In this document: positions 25,909-33,837 of the stretch, in pieces
Layout of the letters: each line of letters begins with the position of its first letter
How positions within the stretch are numbered: position 1 is the first letter of the stretch
Source of the DNA: Verrucomicrobiota bacterium
GTDB taxonomy: Bacteria > Verrucomicrobiota > Verrucomicrobiia > Opitutales > UBA953
Direction of reading: 5' to 3'
Assembly: GCA_003569205.1 (NCBI GenBank)
Contig: BGOK01000007.1
Coordinates: 1-64,000, forward strand
Length of the DNA: 64,000 nt
The notes under the pieces: model-generated
Databases searched by the model: none
Told to the model about the DNA's origin: nothing
What the model saw: only the letters and a program-made list of their open reading frames with translations
Translations under genes and position numbers: made by a program

Positions 25909-26472
25909 ATGGACATCAAACGTATCATCACCGACGGCGCTACCAACATGAAGAAGGCAGTCGATTGGACCCAACACGAATTCAGCACGCTCCACACCGG
26001 CAAGGCCTCGCCCATGATGGTCGAGAACATCCAGGTGCACATCGAGGCCTACGGTACGACCCAGCGCCTCAAGGACATGTCCGCGATCACGACCCCCGAC
26101 GCCCAGTCCATCGTGGTTCAGCCCTTCGACAAGGCCGCCATCGACGACATCCGTAAGGCCATCCTGGCCGCCAATATCGGCATCAACCCCGTCTCCCAAG
26201 GCAGCTTCCTCCGTTGCCCCGTTCCCACCCTCTCGGGTGAACGCCGCCTCGAGCTCGCCAAGAAGGCGACCCAGCTCGCGGAAGAAGGTAAAGTCCGCGT
26301 CCGCAATGCCCGTCGCGACGTCCTCGAAGTCCTCAAGAAAGGCTCCAAGGATAAACTCGTTACGGAGGATGAACTCAAGCGCTCCGAAAAGGAGATTCAG
26401 ACGAACACCGACAAGGCGATCGCTGATATTGAGACGCACTTGAAGAAGAAGGAAGCGGAACTCAAGGGCTAA
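25909..26472 (+). CDS. frr: Ribosome recycling factor
   Basis: 187 residues, the standard length. RRF splits post-termination ribosomes together with EF-G. The sequence shows LHTGKASP, the VQPFDKAAIDDIRKAI helix, NPVSQGSFLRCPVPTLSGERR (family NDGxxIRxxxPxLTEERR region) and a C-terminal helix rich in Lys and Glu. The start at 25909 (MDIKRI) is preferred to an upstream in-frame start inside pyrH. Transcription is presumably from the pyrH promoter. The leader is AAAAACATCCCC immediately before ATG, with no Shine-Dalgarno. Confidence 0.96.
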   Translation: MDIKRIITDGATNMKKAVDWTQHEFSTLHTGKASPMMVENIQVHIEAYGTTQRLKDMSAITTPDAQSIVVQPFDKAAIDDIRKAILAANIGINPVSQGSFLRCPVPTLSGERRLELAKKATQLAEEGKVRVRNARRDVLEVLKKGSKDKLVTEDELKRSEKEIQTNTDKAIADIETHLKKKEAELKG

Positions 26473-26502
26473 GCCCTGCGCCCCCGACTGACTTTTCCTT
26501 TA

Positions 26503-27714
26503 ATGAATATTCACGAATACCAGGCCAAACAACTCTTCGAGAAGTTCGGCGTCGCAGTCCCGAAGGGCGTTGCGGTGTCGTCCGTCGCCGAGTTCGACAC
26601 GGCCATCGCCCAGCTCAATACCGCGGGCGGCATCATGGTGAAGTCCCAGATCCACGCGGGCGGCCGCGGCAAGGGCACTTTCACCAACGGCTTCAAAGGC
26701 GGCGTGAAGTTCTCGCCCACCAAGGAAAAGGCCATTGAGAACGCGCAGGCGATGCTCGGCAACACGCTCGTGACCGCCCAGACGGGCGAGGCTGGCCGTA
26801 AGGTCCAGACGATCTACTTCACCGAAGCTGCCAACCTCGGCAAGCGCCCCGACGGCCGTGACGACGAGTACTACCTCGCCATCCTCCTCGACCGTGCCAC
26901 CTCCAAGCCCGTCATCGTGGCCTCGACCGAAGGCGGGATGGAAATCGAACACGTCGCCCACGCGAACCCCGAGAAAATCTTCAAAGTGCACGTCGACCCG
27001 GCCGTCGGCCTACAGGCCTTCCAGGCCCGTCAAATCGCCTTCAGCCTTGGCTTCACCGGCGAGCTCTTCAAGCAGTGCGTGGCGCTCGTCACCAAGCTCT
27101 ACCAGTTCTACTGGGAGAAGGATTGCGCCATGGTCGAGGTCAACCCCCTGCTCGTCACCGCCGAAGGTAAGCTCCTCGCACTCGATGCCAAGGTGTCCTT
27201 CGATGACAACGCGCTCTTCCGTCACCCTGACGTCGTGGCCCTCCGCGACCTCAACGAAGAGGACCCCAAGGAAATCGAGGCTTCGAAGTTCGGCCTCTCC
27301 TACATCGCCCTCGACGGTAACATCGCGTGCCTCGTCAACGGCGCTGGCCTCGCGATGTCCACGATGGACATCATCCAGCACTTCGGTGGCAGCCCAGCGA
27401 ACTTCCTCGATGTCGGCGGTGGTGCGACCAAGGACCAGGTCACCGCAGCCTTTAAGATCATCCTCGGTGACTCCAACGTGAAGGGCATCATGGTTAATAT
27501 CTTCGGCGGCATTATGGACTGTAATGTCATCGCGACGGGCATCGTGGAAGCCGTCAAGGAAACGGGCCTCAAGCTCCCCCTCGTCGTCCGCCTCGAAGGC
27601 AATAACGTCGAAGCCGGCAAGGCCACCTTGGCCAGCAGCGGCCTGACGATTGTCTCGGGTGATACGATGGCCGACGCGGCCCAAAAGATCGTGAAGCTCG
27701 TCAACAACAAGTAA
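26503..27714 (+). CDS. sucC: Succinyl-CoA ligase (ADP- or GDP-forming), beta subunit
   Basis: 403 residues. The N-terminal ATP-grasp domain begins [17 protein letters not shown] and has [12 protein letters not shown] as the nucleotide-binding segment; the C-terminal domain has [13 protein letters not shown] and FLDVGGGA, which face the alpha subunit's phosphohistidine. It performs substrate-level phosphorylation in the TCA cycle. The gene is 19 bases ahead of sucD, so both subunits are made from one transcript. The leader ACTTTTCCTTTA is pyrimidine-rich. Nucleotide preference is not readable by eye. Confidence 0.97.
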   Translation: MNIHEYQAKQLFEKFGVAVPKGVAVSSVAEFDTAIAQLNTAGGIMVKSQIHAGGRGKGTFTNGFKGGVKFSPTKEKAIENAQAMLGNTLVTAQTGEAGRKVQTIYFTEAANLGKRPDGRDDEYYLAILLDRATSKPVIVASTEGGMEIEHVAHANPEKIFKVHVDPAVGLQAFQARQIAFSLGFTGELFKQCVALVTKLYQFYWEKDCAMVEVNPLLVTAEGKLLALDAKVSFDDNALFRHPDVVALRDLNEEDPKEIEASKFGLSYIALDGNIACLVNGAGLAMSTMDIIQHFGGSPANFLDVGGGATKDQVTAAFKIILGDSNVKGIMVNIFGGIMDCNVIATGIVEAVKETGLKLPLVVRLEGNNVEAGKATLASSGLTIVSGDTMADAAQKIVKLVNNK

Positions 27715-27733
27715 TCCCAACCTTTCTTTTCAC

Positions 27734-28639
27734 ATGTCCATTCTCGTCCACGAAAAGACCCGTGTCTTGGTCCAAGGCATCACCGGTGACTTCGGTGCCC
27801 GCCACGCTCGCCTCTCCATCGACTACGGCTCCCAAGTCGTCGCCGGCGTCACCCCCGGTAAGGGCGGCCAGACGTTCGAACACAACGGCGTCAAGGTACC
27901 CATTTTCAACACGGTGGACGAAGCCGCCAAGCAGACGGGCGCCACGGTGTCCGCCATCTTCGTCCCCCCGCCCTTCGCGGCTGATGCGATCCTCGAATGC
28001 GTCGAGGCCGACCTCGACCTCGCGGTGGCCATCACCGAAGGCATCCCAGTCCGTGACATGGTTCGCGCCAAGCGAGCCATGCTCGGCAAGCGCACGCGGC
28101 TCATCGGGCCGAACTGCCCGGGCCTCGTGACTCCTGGTCGCGGCGATAAGTCGCACGGTGGCTGCCGTATCGGCATCGCCCCCGGCTACATCCACAAGCG
28201 TGGCAAGGTCGGCGTCGTCTCTCGGTCCGGCACCCTCACCTACGAAGCCGTCTGGCAGCTGACCTGTAAGGGCCACGGCCAGTCGACCTGCGTCGGCATC
28301 GGCGGCGACCCCGTCAACGGCACCTCCCACCTGGACGTCATCAAACTCTTCAACGAAGACCCTGAAACCGAAGCCATCATCATGATCGGTGAAATCGGCG
28401 GCAACGCCGAAGTCGAAGCCGCCCGCTGGATCAAGGAGCACTGCAAGAAGCCGGTCGCTGGCTTCATCGCAGGGGCCACCGCTCCCGCTGGTCGTCGGAT
28501 GGGCCACGCCGGTGCCGTCATCGGTGGCGCCGAAGATACGGCGGAAGCCAAGATTAAGATCTTCCGCGAGTGCGGCATCTCGGTCGCGGAGACCCCTTCG
28601 GACATGGCTGACGCCCTGCTCCGCGTCTGGCGCGGGTAA
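27734..28639 (+). CDS. sucD: Succinyl-CoA ligase, alpha subunit
   Basis: 301 residues. The CoA-binding Rossmann domain starts [14 protein letters not shown], followed by GVTPGKGGQ. The GPNCPG segment and the catalytic histidine in GHAGAVIGG identify the ligase domain. It pairs with SucC, and the catalytic His carries phosphate between the subunits. It is the last gene of the sucCD unit, with a strong terminator 25 bases after its stop. The leader CTTTCTTTTCAC has no Shine-Dalgarno. Confidence 0.97.
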   Translation: MSILVHEKTRVLVQGITGDFGARHARLSIDYGSQVVAGVTPGKGGQTFEHNGVKVPIFNTVDEAAKQTGATVSAIFVPPPFAADAILECVEADLDLAVAITEGIPVRDMVRAKRAMLGKRTRLIGPNCPGLVTPGRGDKSHGGCRIGIAPGYIHKRGKVGVVSRSGTLTYEAVWQLTCKGHGQSTCVGIGGDPVNGTSHLDVIKLFNEDPETEAIIMIGEIGGNAEVEAARWIKEHCKKPVAGFIAGATAPAGRRMGHAGAVIGGAEDTAEAKIKIFRECGISVAETPSDMADALLRVWRG

Positions 28640-28664
28640 GGCGAGTCACACCCTCACCCCCCAG

Positions 28665-28690
28665 GGCCCGGCAACGGGCCTTTTTCTTTT
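28665..28690 (+). terminator. Rho-independent terminator after sucCD
   Basis: Stem GGCCCG/CGGGCC with the tetraloop GCAA, followed directly by TTTTTCTTTT. It ends the sucCD transcript before the GYF/TM2 gene. Confidence 0.88.
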
Positions 28691-28723
28691 GTATTAGCGG
28701 CGAGGCTCCGCATTGTCTGCCGT

Positions 28724-29149
28724 ATGTGGTACTACCAACAAGGCTCCAACCGAATGGGTCCAGTCGATGAAGTGGCTATCCGTGGCTTACTGACTAGCGG
28801 ACAAATCTCCATCGACACCTTGGTTTGGACGACGGGCATGTCCAGCTGGGTCCCGCTCCAGCAATCATCGTTGGGTGCCGGACTCCCCACCCCGCCCAGT
28901 GCCGTGCCGTCCTATCCGATGCCCGTACAAGGCAACCAGAACGCCAAGGACCGTGTAGCTTATATTCTGCTCGCCGTGCTTCTTGGCTTCGGTGTCCATA
29001 ATTTCTTCGCCGGCTACACAAACCGCGGGCTGATTCAACTGCTAGTCAGCATCCTGACTTGCGGGCTTGGCTGGTTTCCAATGTGGATTTGGGGCATCGT
29101 TGAGGCCTGTACCGTCACGAAGGACGCCAACGGCGTCGACTTTAAGTAA
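28724..29149 (+). CDS. GYF_2 plus TM2 domain membrane protein
   Basis: 141 residues. The N-terminus (MWYYQQGSNRMGPVDE, then ISIDTLVWTTGMSSWVPL) is a GYF_2 domain, a small module that binds proline-rich peptides. After a Pro/Gln-rich linker (about 55-75) comes a TM2 domain with two hydrophobic helices and the hallmark HNFFAGYTNRGLIQ turn. The topology places the GYF domain probably in the cytoplasm. It precedes a second, GYF-less TM2 gene by 29 bases. The function of bacterial GYF_2-TM2 proteins is not established. Confidence 0.85.
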   Translation: MWYYQQGSNRMGPVDEVAIRGLLTSGQISIDTLVWTTGMSSWVPLQQSSLGAGLPTPPSAVPSYPMPVQGNQNAKDRVAYILLAVLLGFGVHNFFAGYTNRGLIQLLVSILTCGLGWFPMWIWGIVEACTVTKDANGVDFK

Positions 29150-29178
29150 AACCATTTCCAACCAAACCCACAAATACC

Positions 29179-29415
29179 ATGACTGAATCCGCTCCTACCA
29201 CTACCGCCCCCAAGAGCCGCATGGCCTACATCCTCCTCGCCTTCTTCCTCGGAAGTTTGGGGATCCATAACTTCTATTCCGGCCACAAGAAGCATGGGTT
29301 CATCAAGCTCGGCTTGCTCGTCGCGTGCGGACTGGGCCTGATCGCCAACCCAATCTGGTGCATCATCGAGATGATTACGGTGACGAAGGACGCCGACGGC
29401 GTTAACTTCAACTAA
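29179..29415 (+). CDS. TM2 domain membrane protein
   Basis: 78 residues, essentially a single TM2 domain: YILLAFFLGSLGIHNFYSGHKKHG, a second hydrophobic helix and a C-terminal TVTKDADGVNFN. The C-terminal half is nearly the same text as that of the preceding gene (TVTKDANGVDF), so the two are tandem paralogues, one with and one without the GYF_2 sensor. The short interval and shared direction suggest one transcript ending at the terminator at 29440. Confidence 0.85.
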   Translation: MTESAPTTTAPKSRMAYILLAFFLGSLGIHNFYSGHKKHGFIKLGLLVACGLGLIANPIWCIIEMITVTKDADGVNFN

Positions 29416-29439
29416 GCCGACCTGCATCGAGCATCCAAG

Positions 29440-29463
29440 GGCCGCCGCAAGGCGGCCTTTTTC
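29440..29463 (+). terminator. Rho-independent terminator after TM2 genes
   Basis: Stem GGCCGCC/GGCGGCC with GCAA loop followed by TTTTTC. It closes the TM2 gene pair. Confidence 0.9.
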
Positions 29464-29548
29464 GTTGGCGGGCAAGCCAATCGACGCGATTCGGTCAGTT
29501 ATACGGCTGGTCATCTAAGGGGCTCCGTCTAGTTTCGGCTCCATCCCC

Positions 29549-30484
29549 ATGCGCCCCCTCGCTCTCTGTCTCCTGCTGGCCGCCACTGCCGTCTTTGCTG
29601 CCGATGAGGCTAAGCCTAAGGTCGTCACCGCCACGCCCGTAGAACGCCCACTACCGAGCGAAAAGACCAAGCTGCCATGGCACATGGTGAACCTCTGGTG
29701 GACGATGCCCGAGACGGCCGACTTCGAATCACTCGAAATCGACGTGACAATCAGCGACGATGTCGACCCGTCCAAGCTCAACCTCTACATCGCGCCCATC
29801 GGGCTGGGTCAATTGAACGACACTAATTTCTATGGCGGTATCCAGAGCAACATCGGCGGCTATCCCGTCTCCGATGCTAGCCCCCAGGGCGACTACCATA
29901 AGGGTAAGGGCGCCATCTTCTCGCGCTGGGGTAACAAAGACATCGACACGTCGTTCGTGCGTCCGACGGTCAACGGCCTCACCGAAGCGGCCGGCTACGA
30001 AGGCGACTTCGCCTCGGGGCGTCGCCCGTTCCCTTGGAAGGCCGGCACCTATACCTACGCCATTCGTAAACTGACTTACGAAAAGGACAAGGATGGCAAG
30101 GAGTGGACTTGGGTGGGCGCCTTCCTGACCGAGAAGTCTTCGAGCCAAACGGTCTTCATCACGTCGCTCAAGTTCCCCGGCCGTACGCTTAAGTTCTGGG
30201 GCCGCCACTCGGCCTTCATCGAAATCTACGGTGGCAAGAAGGTCGTCATCGCCGACCTGCCTAAGCTCGAGGTTCGCATCGGCATGCCGCGCATCAACGG
30301 CCAGCCCGTCGCGTTGAAGACACTCTCCGTCAACTACCCGAAGAACAGCGGGCCAGCGTCGCCAGCCATCATGTCCACGGAACTCGCTGAAGGCGGCCAG
30401 GAAGTCATCTGTAAGTTGCATAACGAGATCCTGACGCGCGAGAAGTGGTCCTTCCCCCTCCTCCCGGCCACCCCGGCCAAGTAA
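29549..30484 (+). CDS. Secreted protein of unknown function, possibly DUF3472-like
   Basis: 311 residues with a Sec signal peptide (MRPLALCLLLAATAVFAAD). The mature part contains many aromatic and glycine residues typical of a beta-sandwich: MVNLWWTMPE, FYGGIQSNIGGYP, AIFSRWGNKD, and WKAGTYTYAIRK. The combination of FYGGIQ and FSRWG recalls the DUF3472 carbohydrate-associated proteins, but I cannot confirm this. A separate RTLKFWGRHSAFIEIYGG block follows. It is five bases upstream of a putative metallopeptidase gene, so the two probably form an operon. The leader is CTCCATCCCC before ATG. Confidence 0.7.
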   Translation: MRPLALCLLLAATAVFAADEAKPKVVTATPVERPLPSEKTKLPWHMVNLWWTMPETADFESLEIDVTISDDVDPSKLNLYIAPIGLGQLNDTNFYGGIQSNIGGYPVSDASPQGDYHKGKGAIFSRWGNKDIDTSFVRPTVNGLTEAAGYEGDFASGRRPFPWKAGTYTYAIRKLTYEKDKDGKEWTWVGAFLTEKSSSQTVFITSLKFPGRTLKFWGRHSAFIEIYGGKKVVIADLPKLEVRIGMPRINGQPVALKTLSVNYPKNSGPASPAIMSTELAEGGQEVICKLHNEILTREKWSFPLLPATPAK

Positions 30485-30488
30485 GCCG

Positions 30489-31283
30489 ATGCGCGCCGCG
30501 GCCTTCCTCCTGCTGCTATCGGCGTCGCTCGTTGTCGCCGCAGAACCTGCCCCGCGCCCCATCCGCATCGTCGCAGATGGTTTTGAGGCCAGCGAAAAGG
30601 ATGTCGCCAAGGTCTGTCTTTCCGCCGGTGCCGAACTACAGAAATGGGCGCCAGGGCTACCGTTCGAGAACGTCGTGGTCGTCAAAGGCGATAAGGGGCC
30701 CATCACGCTCTTCCAACGCAACGACCGCAAGGAGATCGTCGTCCGCCTCGACACGCGCAAAACGTTCTGGAGCCAATACGCCTATCAGTTCGCTCACGAG
30801 TTAGGGCACATCCACTGCAGCTTTCGTGATGGTCCGCGCGAGAACCTCTGGTTTGAGGAGTCCGTTTGCGAGACAGCCTCGGTCTTCTGCCTACGGGCGA
30901 TGGCCGTGACCTGGAAGACTGCCCCGCCCTACCCGCACTGGGTCAGCTACGCCCCCTCTCTGCGGAGCTACGCGGACGATGTCATCGCAAAGCGGACCTA
31001 CAAGGCGGAGGCCGAACAGAAGGGCCTGCCTAAGTTCTACCGCGACCATGCAGCTGAGTTCCGCGCTAACCCAACAGACCGGGAACTCAACGGCGCGGTC
31101 GCCCTCTTCCTACTCAAGTATCTCGAAGAAAAGCCCACCCGGTGGGCGGCCTTCCGCTGGCTCAACGCCACCGCCCGACCGAAGGACGAGTCCTTCCAGG
31201 ACTACCTAAAGCGCTGGGAACAGAACACGCCCGCTGAGCATAAGGACTCGGTGCGGGGTATCCAGAAGCTCTTCGGCTTCTAA
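30489..31283 (+). CDS. Secreted putative zinc metallopeptidase (HELGH-type)
   Basis: 264 residues with a signal peptide (MRAAAFLLLLSASLVVAAE). The centre has HELGHIHCSF, a gluzincin HExxH zinc motif, followed at a typical distance by WFEESVCETAS, whose Glu could be the third ligand. The C-terminal portion is helical (NGAVALFLLKYLEE), as in peptidase MA-like or basic-secretory families. This supports a periplasmic or extracellular peptidase; the substrate is unknown. It is translationally close (4-base gap) to the upstream secreted protein. A bidirectional terminator follows. Confidence 0.75.
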   Translation: MRAAAFLLLLSASLVVAAEPAPRPIRIVADGFEASEKDVAKVCLSAGAELQKWAPGLPFENVVVVKGDKGPITLFQRNDRKEIVVRLDTRKTFWSQYAYQFAHELGHIHCSFRDGPRENLWFEESVCETASVFCLRAMAVTWKTAPPYPHWVSYAPSLRSYADDVIAKRTYKAEAEQKGLPKFYRDHAAEFRANPTDRELNGAVALFLLKYLEEKPTRWAAFRWLNATARPKDESFQDYLKRWEQNTPAEHKDSVRGIQKLFGF

Positions 31284-31291
31284 AACAAAAA

Positions 31292-31313
31292 GGCCGCCCC
31301 AAGGCGGCCTTTT
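31292..31313. terminator. Bidirectional terminator between convergent genes
   Basis: Stem GGCCGCC/GGCGGCC with CCAA loop, flanked by AAAACAAAAA on the left and TTTT on the right. It can terminate both the rightward metallopeptidase transcript and the leftward leuD transcript. Confidence 0.85.
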
Positions 31314-31333
31314 CCATGGGCGCTCGTGCCGCC

Positions 31334-31954
31334 TTACTTACCGACGACGTAAGCGAGCGTCCCTGCGGTCTTATCAACGGCTGGGGCACCTTCGAGCAAG
31401 TCAGCAATCGGATCCCACTTACCGTTAACGAGGCCGTCACGGGCGGAAGCGGCGATGCTGGCCTTCCAAGACTTGGCACCAGCGGTGACGACCAGATTCT
31501 GCACGTCCACCGTCAGTTCGACCTCGGGGTTCGCGCGCACAAACGCGTCGCACTCGGCGAGGTCGTCCTTGGAGAGCGTCAGGCAAGGGACACCCAGCGT
31601 GGTGGAGTTACCGAAGAAGATTTCGGCGAAGCTGCCACCGACGAAGGCCGTAAAACCAAAGCGCCAGAGGGACTGGGGGGCATGCTCACGGGAGCTACCA
31701 CAACCAAAGTTAAAGCCGACGACCATGACACCCTGCTTGGCAGCGGCAATGCGCGCGGCCTGGGCGGAGTTCATGGGGTGCGGGCGCTCGAGGCCGTCAG
31801 GGCCGGTCCGCTCATCGCGGAAGGCGTGTTCGCCGAGGCCATCAAAGGTCACGCAACGCAGGAAGCGGGCGGGGATGATGCGGTCGGTGTCGATGTCGTC
31901 GCCGGGAACGGCGAGGGCGAGGCCTTTGACTTGGGTGACTTTAGCGAGGGACAT
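31334..31954 (-). CDS. leuD: 3-isopropylmalate dehydratase, small subunit
   Basis: 206 residues. It has the swivelling aconitase C-domain with DDIDTDRIIPA, NFGCGSSREHAP and FAEIFFGNS. Together with LeuC it isomerises 2- to 3-isopropylmalate in leucine synthesis. The start at 31954 fits the family N-terminus; a longer in-frame extension upstream to 32119 is unlikely. It is 70 bases downstream of a 94-residue orf that separates it from leuC, an unusual arrangement since the two subunits are commonly adjacent. Confidence 0.94.
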   Translation of the reverse strand: MSLAKVTQVKGLALAVPGDDIDTDRIIPARFLRCVTFDGLGEHAFRDERTGPDGLERPHPMNSAQAARIAAAKQGVMVVGFNFGCGSSREHAPQSLWRFGFTAFVGGSFAEIFFGNSTTLGVPCLTLSKDDLAECDAFVRANPEVELTVDVQNLVVTAGAKSWKASIAASARDGLVNGKWDPIADLLEGAPAVDKTAGTLAYVVGK

Positions 31955-32024
31955 GGTTGCGAGATTGAGGGCTGAAAGGGGGATGAAGAGGGAGCGAAAA
32001 GGGAAATCTATGGGGAAGCAGGAA

Positions 32025-32309
32025 TTAGGCGGCGCGCGGGACGATGCAGACCGGCATGGCGAGGGCCGCGGCCAATGATGCCAAGCGCTCTTGGGCAACC
32101 GAAGCAGCGACGGCTTCATCGGCGAAGAGGACGGCGTGTCCGGCCACGACCCAAGGCAACGTCACGGTGCACACGGGCTTACCGTCATAATGGGCGTCAA
32201 CGGTGACGTCCTGCTGCCACGCCAAGCCCTCGGAAGCACAGGCAACTGGCACGGCATCGCCCTGGGCGACACGCGCGAGTACGCGCTGAACTGCAGAGGA
32301 GTCGGCCAT
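32025..32309 (-). CDS. Small protein of unknown function between leuC and leuD
   Basis: 94 residues starting [17 protein letters not shown]. It is neutral to acidic, rich in Ala and Val, and reads as an alternating alpha/beta domain (DVTVDAHYDGKPVCTVTLPW; ASVAQERLASLAAAL). No motif is recognised. Its ATG overlaps the leuC stop codon by one base, so translation is coupled. Position inside a leu operon suggests a role tied to isopropylmalate isomerase, for example assembly of its iron-sulfur subunit, but this is guesswork. Confidence 0.65.
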   Translation of the reverse strand: MADSSAVQRVLARVAQGDAVPVACASEGLAWQQDVTVDAHYDGKPVCTVTLPWVVAGHAVLFADEAVAASVAQERLASLAAALAMPVCIVPRAA

Positions 32310-33715
32310 TAGACCTTAAAGACTTCGCGGGCGTCGGTGACTTGACCGGTGATGGCGGCGGCGGCGACCATGAGCGGGCTCATGAGAATCGTTCGGCCCG
32401 TCTGGGAGCCTTGGCGGCCCTTGAAATTGCGATTCGAGGAACTGGCGCAGAGCTGGTCACCCACGAGCTTGTCGGGGTTCATCGCGAGGCACATCGAGCA
32501 ACCCGCGCCACGCCACTCGAAGCCAGCTTCGATATAAATCTTATCGAGGCCTTCATGGACGGCCTGGATGGCGGTGAGCTGAGAGCCCGGGACGACGATC
32601 GCCTTGACCGTCGGGCTGACCTTACGGCCCTTGAGGTACTTGGCGACCTCGCGAAGGTCGGAGATGCGGCCGTTGGTGCAGGAACCGAGGAAGCAGACGT
32701 CGACTTTGGTGCCCTTGATGGCGGTATCAGGCGCTAACTTCATGTGCTTGTAGGCGTCCTCGGCCGTGGCGCGATCAGCGGCGTTAAGGGTTTCGAGGGC
32801 CGGCATCTTTTCATCAATGAAGATCGCCTGCCCCGGGGTGATGCCCCAAGTAACCGTCGGACGGATCTCCGCGGCGTTGAATTTAACGACATCGTCGTAA
32901 TGGCAGCCAGCGTCGGAAGCAAAGGATGCCCAGCGAGCCACTGCAGCATCCCAATCGGCGGCCTTCGGTGCGTAGGGCTTGCCCTGGATGTAATCGAAAG
33001 TCTTCTGGTCCGGGTTGACGTAACCACAGCGGGCGCCGCCTTCGATGGACATGTTACAAACCGTCATGCGCTCCTCGAGGGAGAAGCCGTCGAAGGTCGT
33101 CCCCGCGTATTCGTAAGCGAAGCCAATGCCGCCATTGACGCCGAGCACTCGGATAATGTGCAGGATAACGTCCTTGGCGTAGACACCAGGGGAGAGCTGG
33201 CCGTTGACTTCGATGCGACGGACCTTGAGCGCGCTCAGGGCCAGCGTCTGGGTGGCGAGGACGTCGCGCACCTGGGTGGTGCCGATGCCGAAGGCGATGG
33301 CGCCGAAGGCACCGTGGGTGGCCGTATGGGAGTCACCACAGGCGATGGTCGTACCCGGCTGGGTAATCCCCTGCTCTGGACCGACCATATGGACGATACC
33401 CTGGGTGCCCGTGTTGGTATCAAAGAAGCGGATGCCGAAGTCCTTCGTGTTCTTACGGAGGGCCTCGATCATTTCCTGAGCGATCGGGTCCGAATAAGGC
33501 TCCTTCAGCTCGTTGGTCGGGACAATGTGGTCGACCGTCGCAAACGTGCGCTGGGGGTACTTCACCTTCAGGCCGAGGTCCCGGAGCATGCCGAACGCCT
33601 GCGGACTGGTCACCTCGTGGATGAGGTGGGTACCGATGAAGAGTTGGGTCTGCCCGTTAGGCAGCTGACGCACCGTGTGCGCTTCCCAGACTTTTTGGAA
33701 CAAGGTCTTAGCCAT
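32309..33715 (-). CDS. leuC: 3-isopropylmalate dehydratase, large subunit
   Basis: 468 residues of the aconitase family. It carries [13 protein letters not shown], the [14 protein letters not shown] block, [13 protein letters not shown] and the cluster motif GAGCSMC near residue 405. It binds the [4Fe-4S] cluster that activates isopropylmalate. The stop TAA overlaps the ATG of the small downstream orf. The leader (CCCCTTCTCCTCTCTACAG before ATG) is strikingly pyrimidine-rich with no Shine-Dalgarno. It is transcribed away from the M60 peptidase gene. Confidence 0.96.
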   Translation of the reverse strand: MAKTLFQKVWEAHTVRQLPNGQTQLFIGTHLIHEVTSPQAFGMLRDLGLKVKYPQRTFATVDHIVPTNELKEPYSDPIAQEMIEALRKNTKDFGIRFFDTNTGTQGIVHMVGPEQGITQPGTTIACGDSHTATHGAFGAIAFGIGTTQVRDVLATQTLALSALKVRRIEVNGQLSPGVYAKDVILHIIRVLGVNGGIGFAYEYAGTTFDGFSLEERMTVCNMSIEGGARCGYVNPDQKTFDYIQGKPYAPKAADWDAAVARWASFASDAGCHYDDVVKFNAAEIRPTVTWGITPGQAIFIDEKMPALETLNAADRATAEDAYKHMKLAPDTAIKGTKVDVCFLGSCTNGRISDLREVAKYLKGRKVSPTVKAIVVPGSQLTAIQAVHEGLDKIYIEAGFEWRGAGCSMCLAMNPDKLVGDQLCASSSNRNFKGRQGSQTGRTILMSPLMVAAAAITGQVTDAREVFKV

Positions 33716-33837
33716 CTGTAGAGAGGAGAAGGGGTCAAACTAGGAGGCCAGCCCCCTTGGTCAATCCCACAGGAAGACACCCTAAGGCTTAACCCATGGG
33801 TTGACCCGACTCGGAAAGCCCAAAAAGTAAGCCACGC
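33716..33837. promoter_or_regulatory. Divergent promoter region with a 12-bp palindrome
   Basis: This gap lies between leuC (minus) and the first M60 peptidase (plus). The perfect palindrome AACCCATGGGTT at 33791-33802 is a candidate operator. No leucine attenuator-like leader peptide rich in Leu codons is obvious. Confidence 0.35.

Noticed and set aside
29729-30760. Minus-strand open frame of 343 codons
   Set aside because: It is opposite two secreted-protein genes with signal peptides and normal spacing.
32744-33721. Plus-strand open frame of 325 codons
   Set aside because: It is a shadow of leuC on the other strand.
33716-33837. Leucine attenuator upstream of leuC
   Set aside because: No leader peptide with Leu codons and no competing hairpins were found in this short gap.
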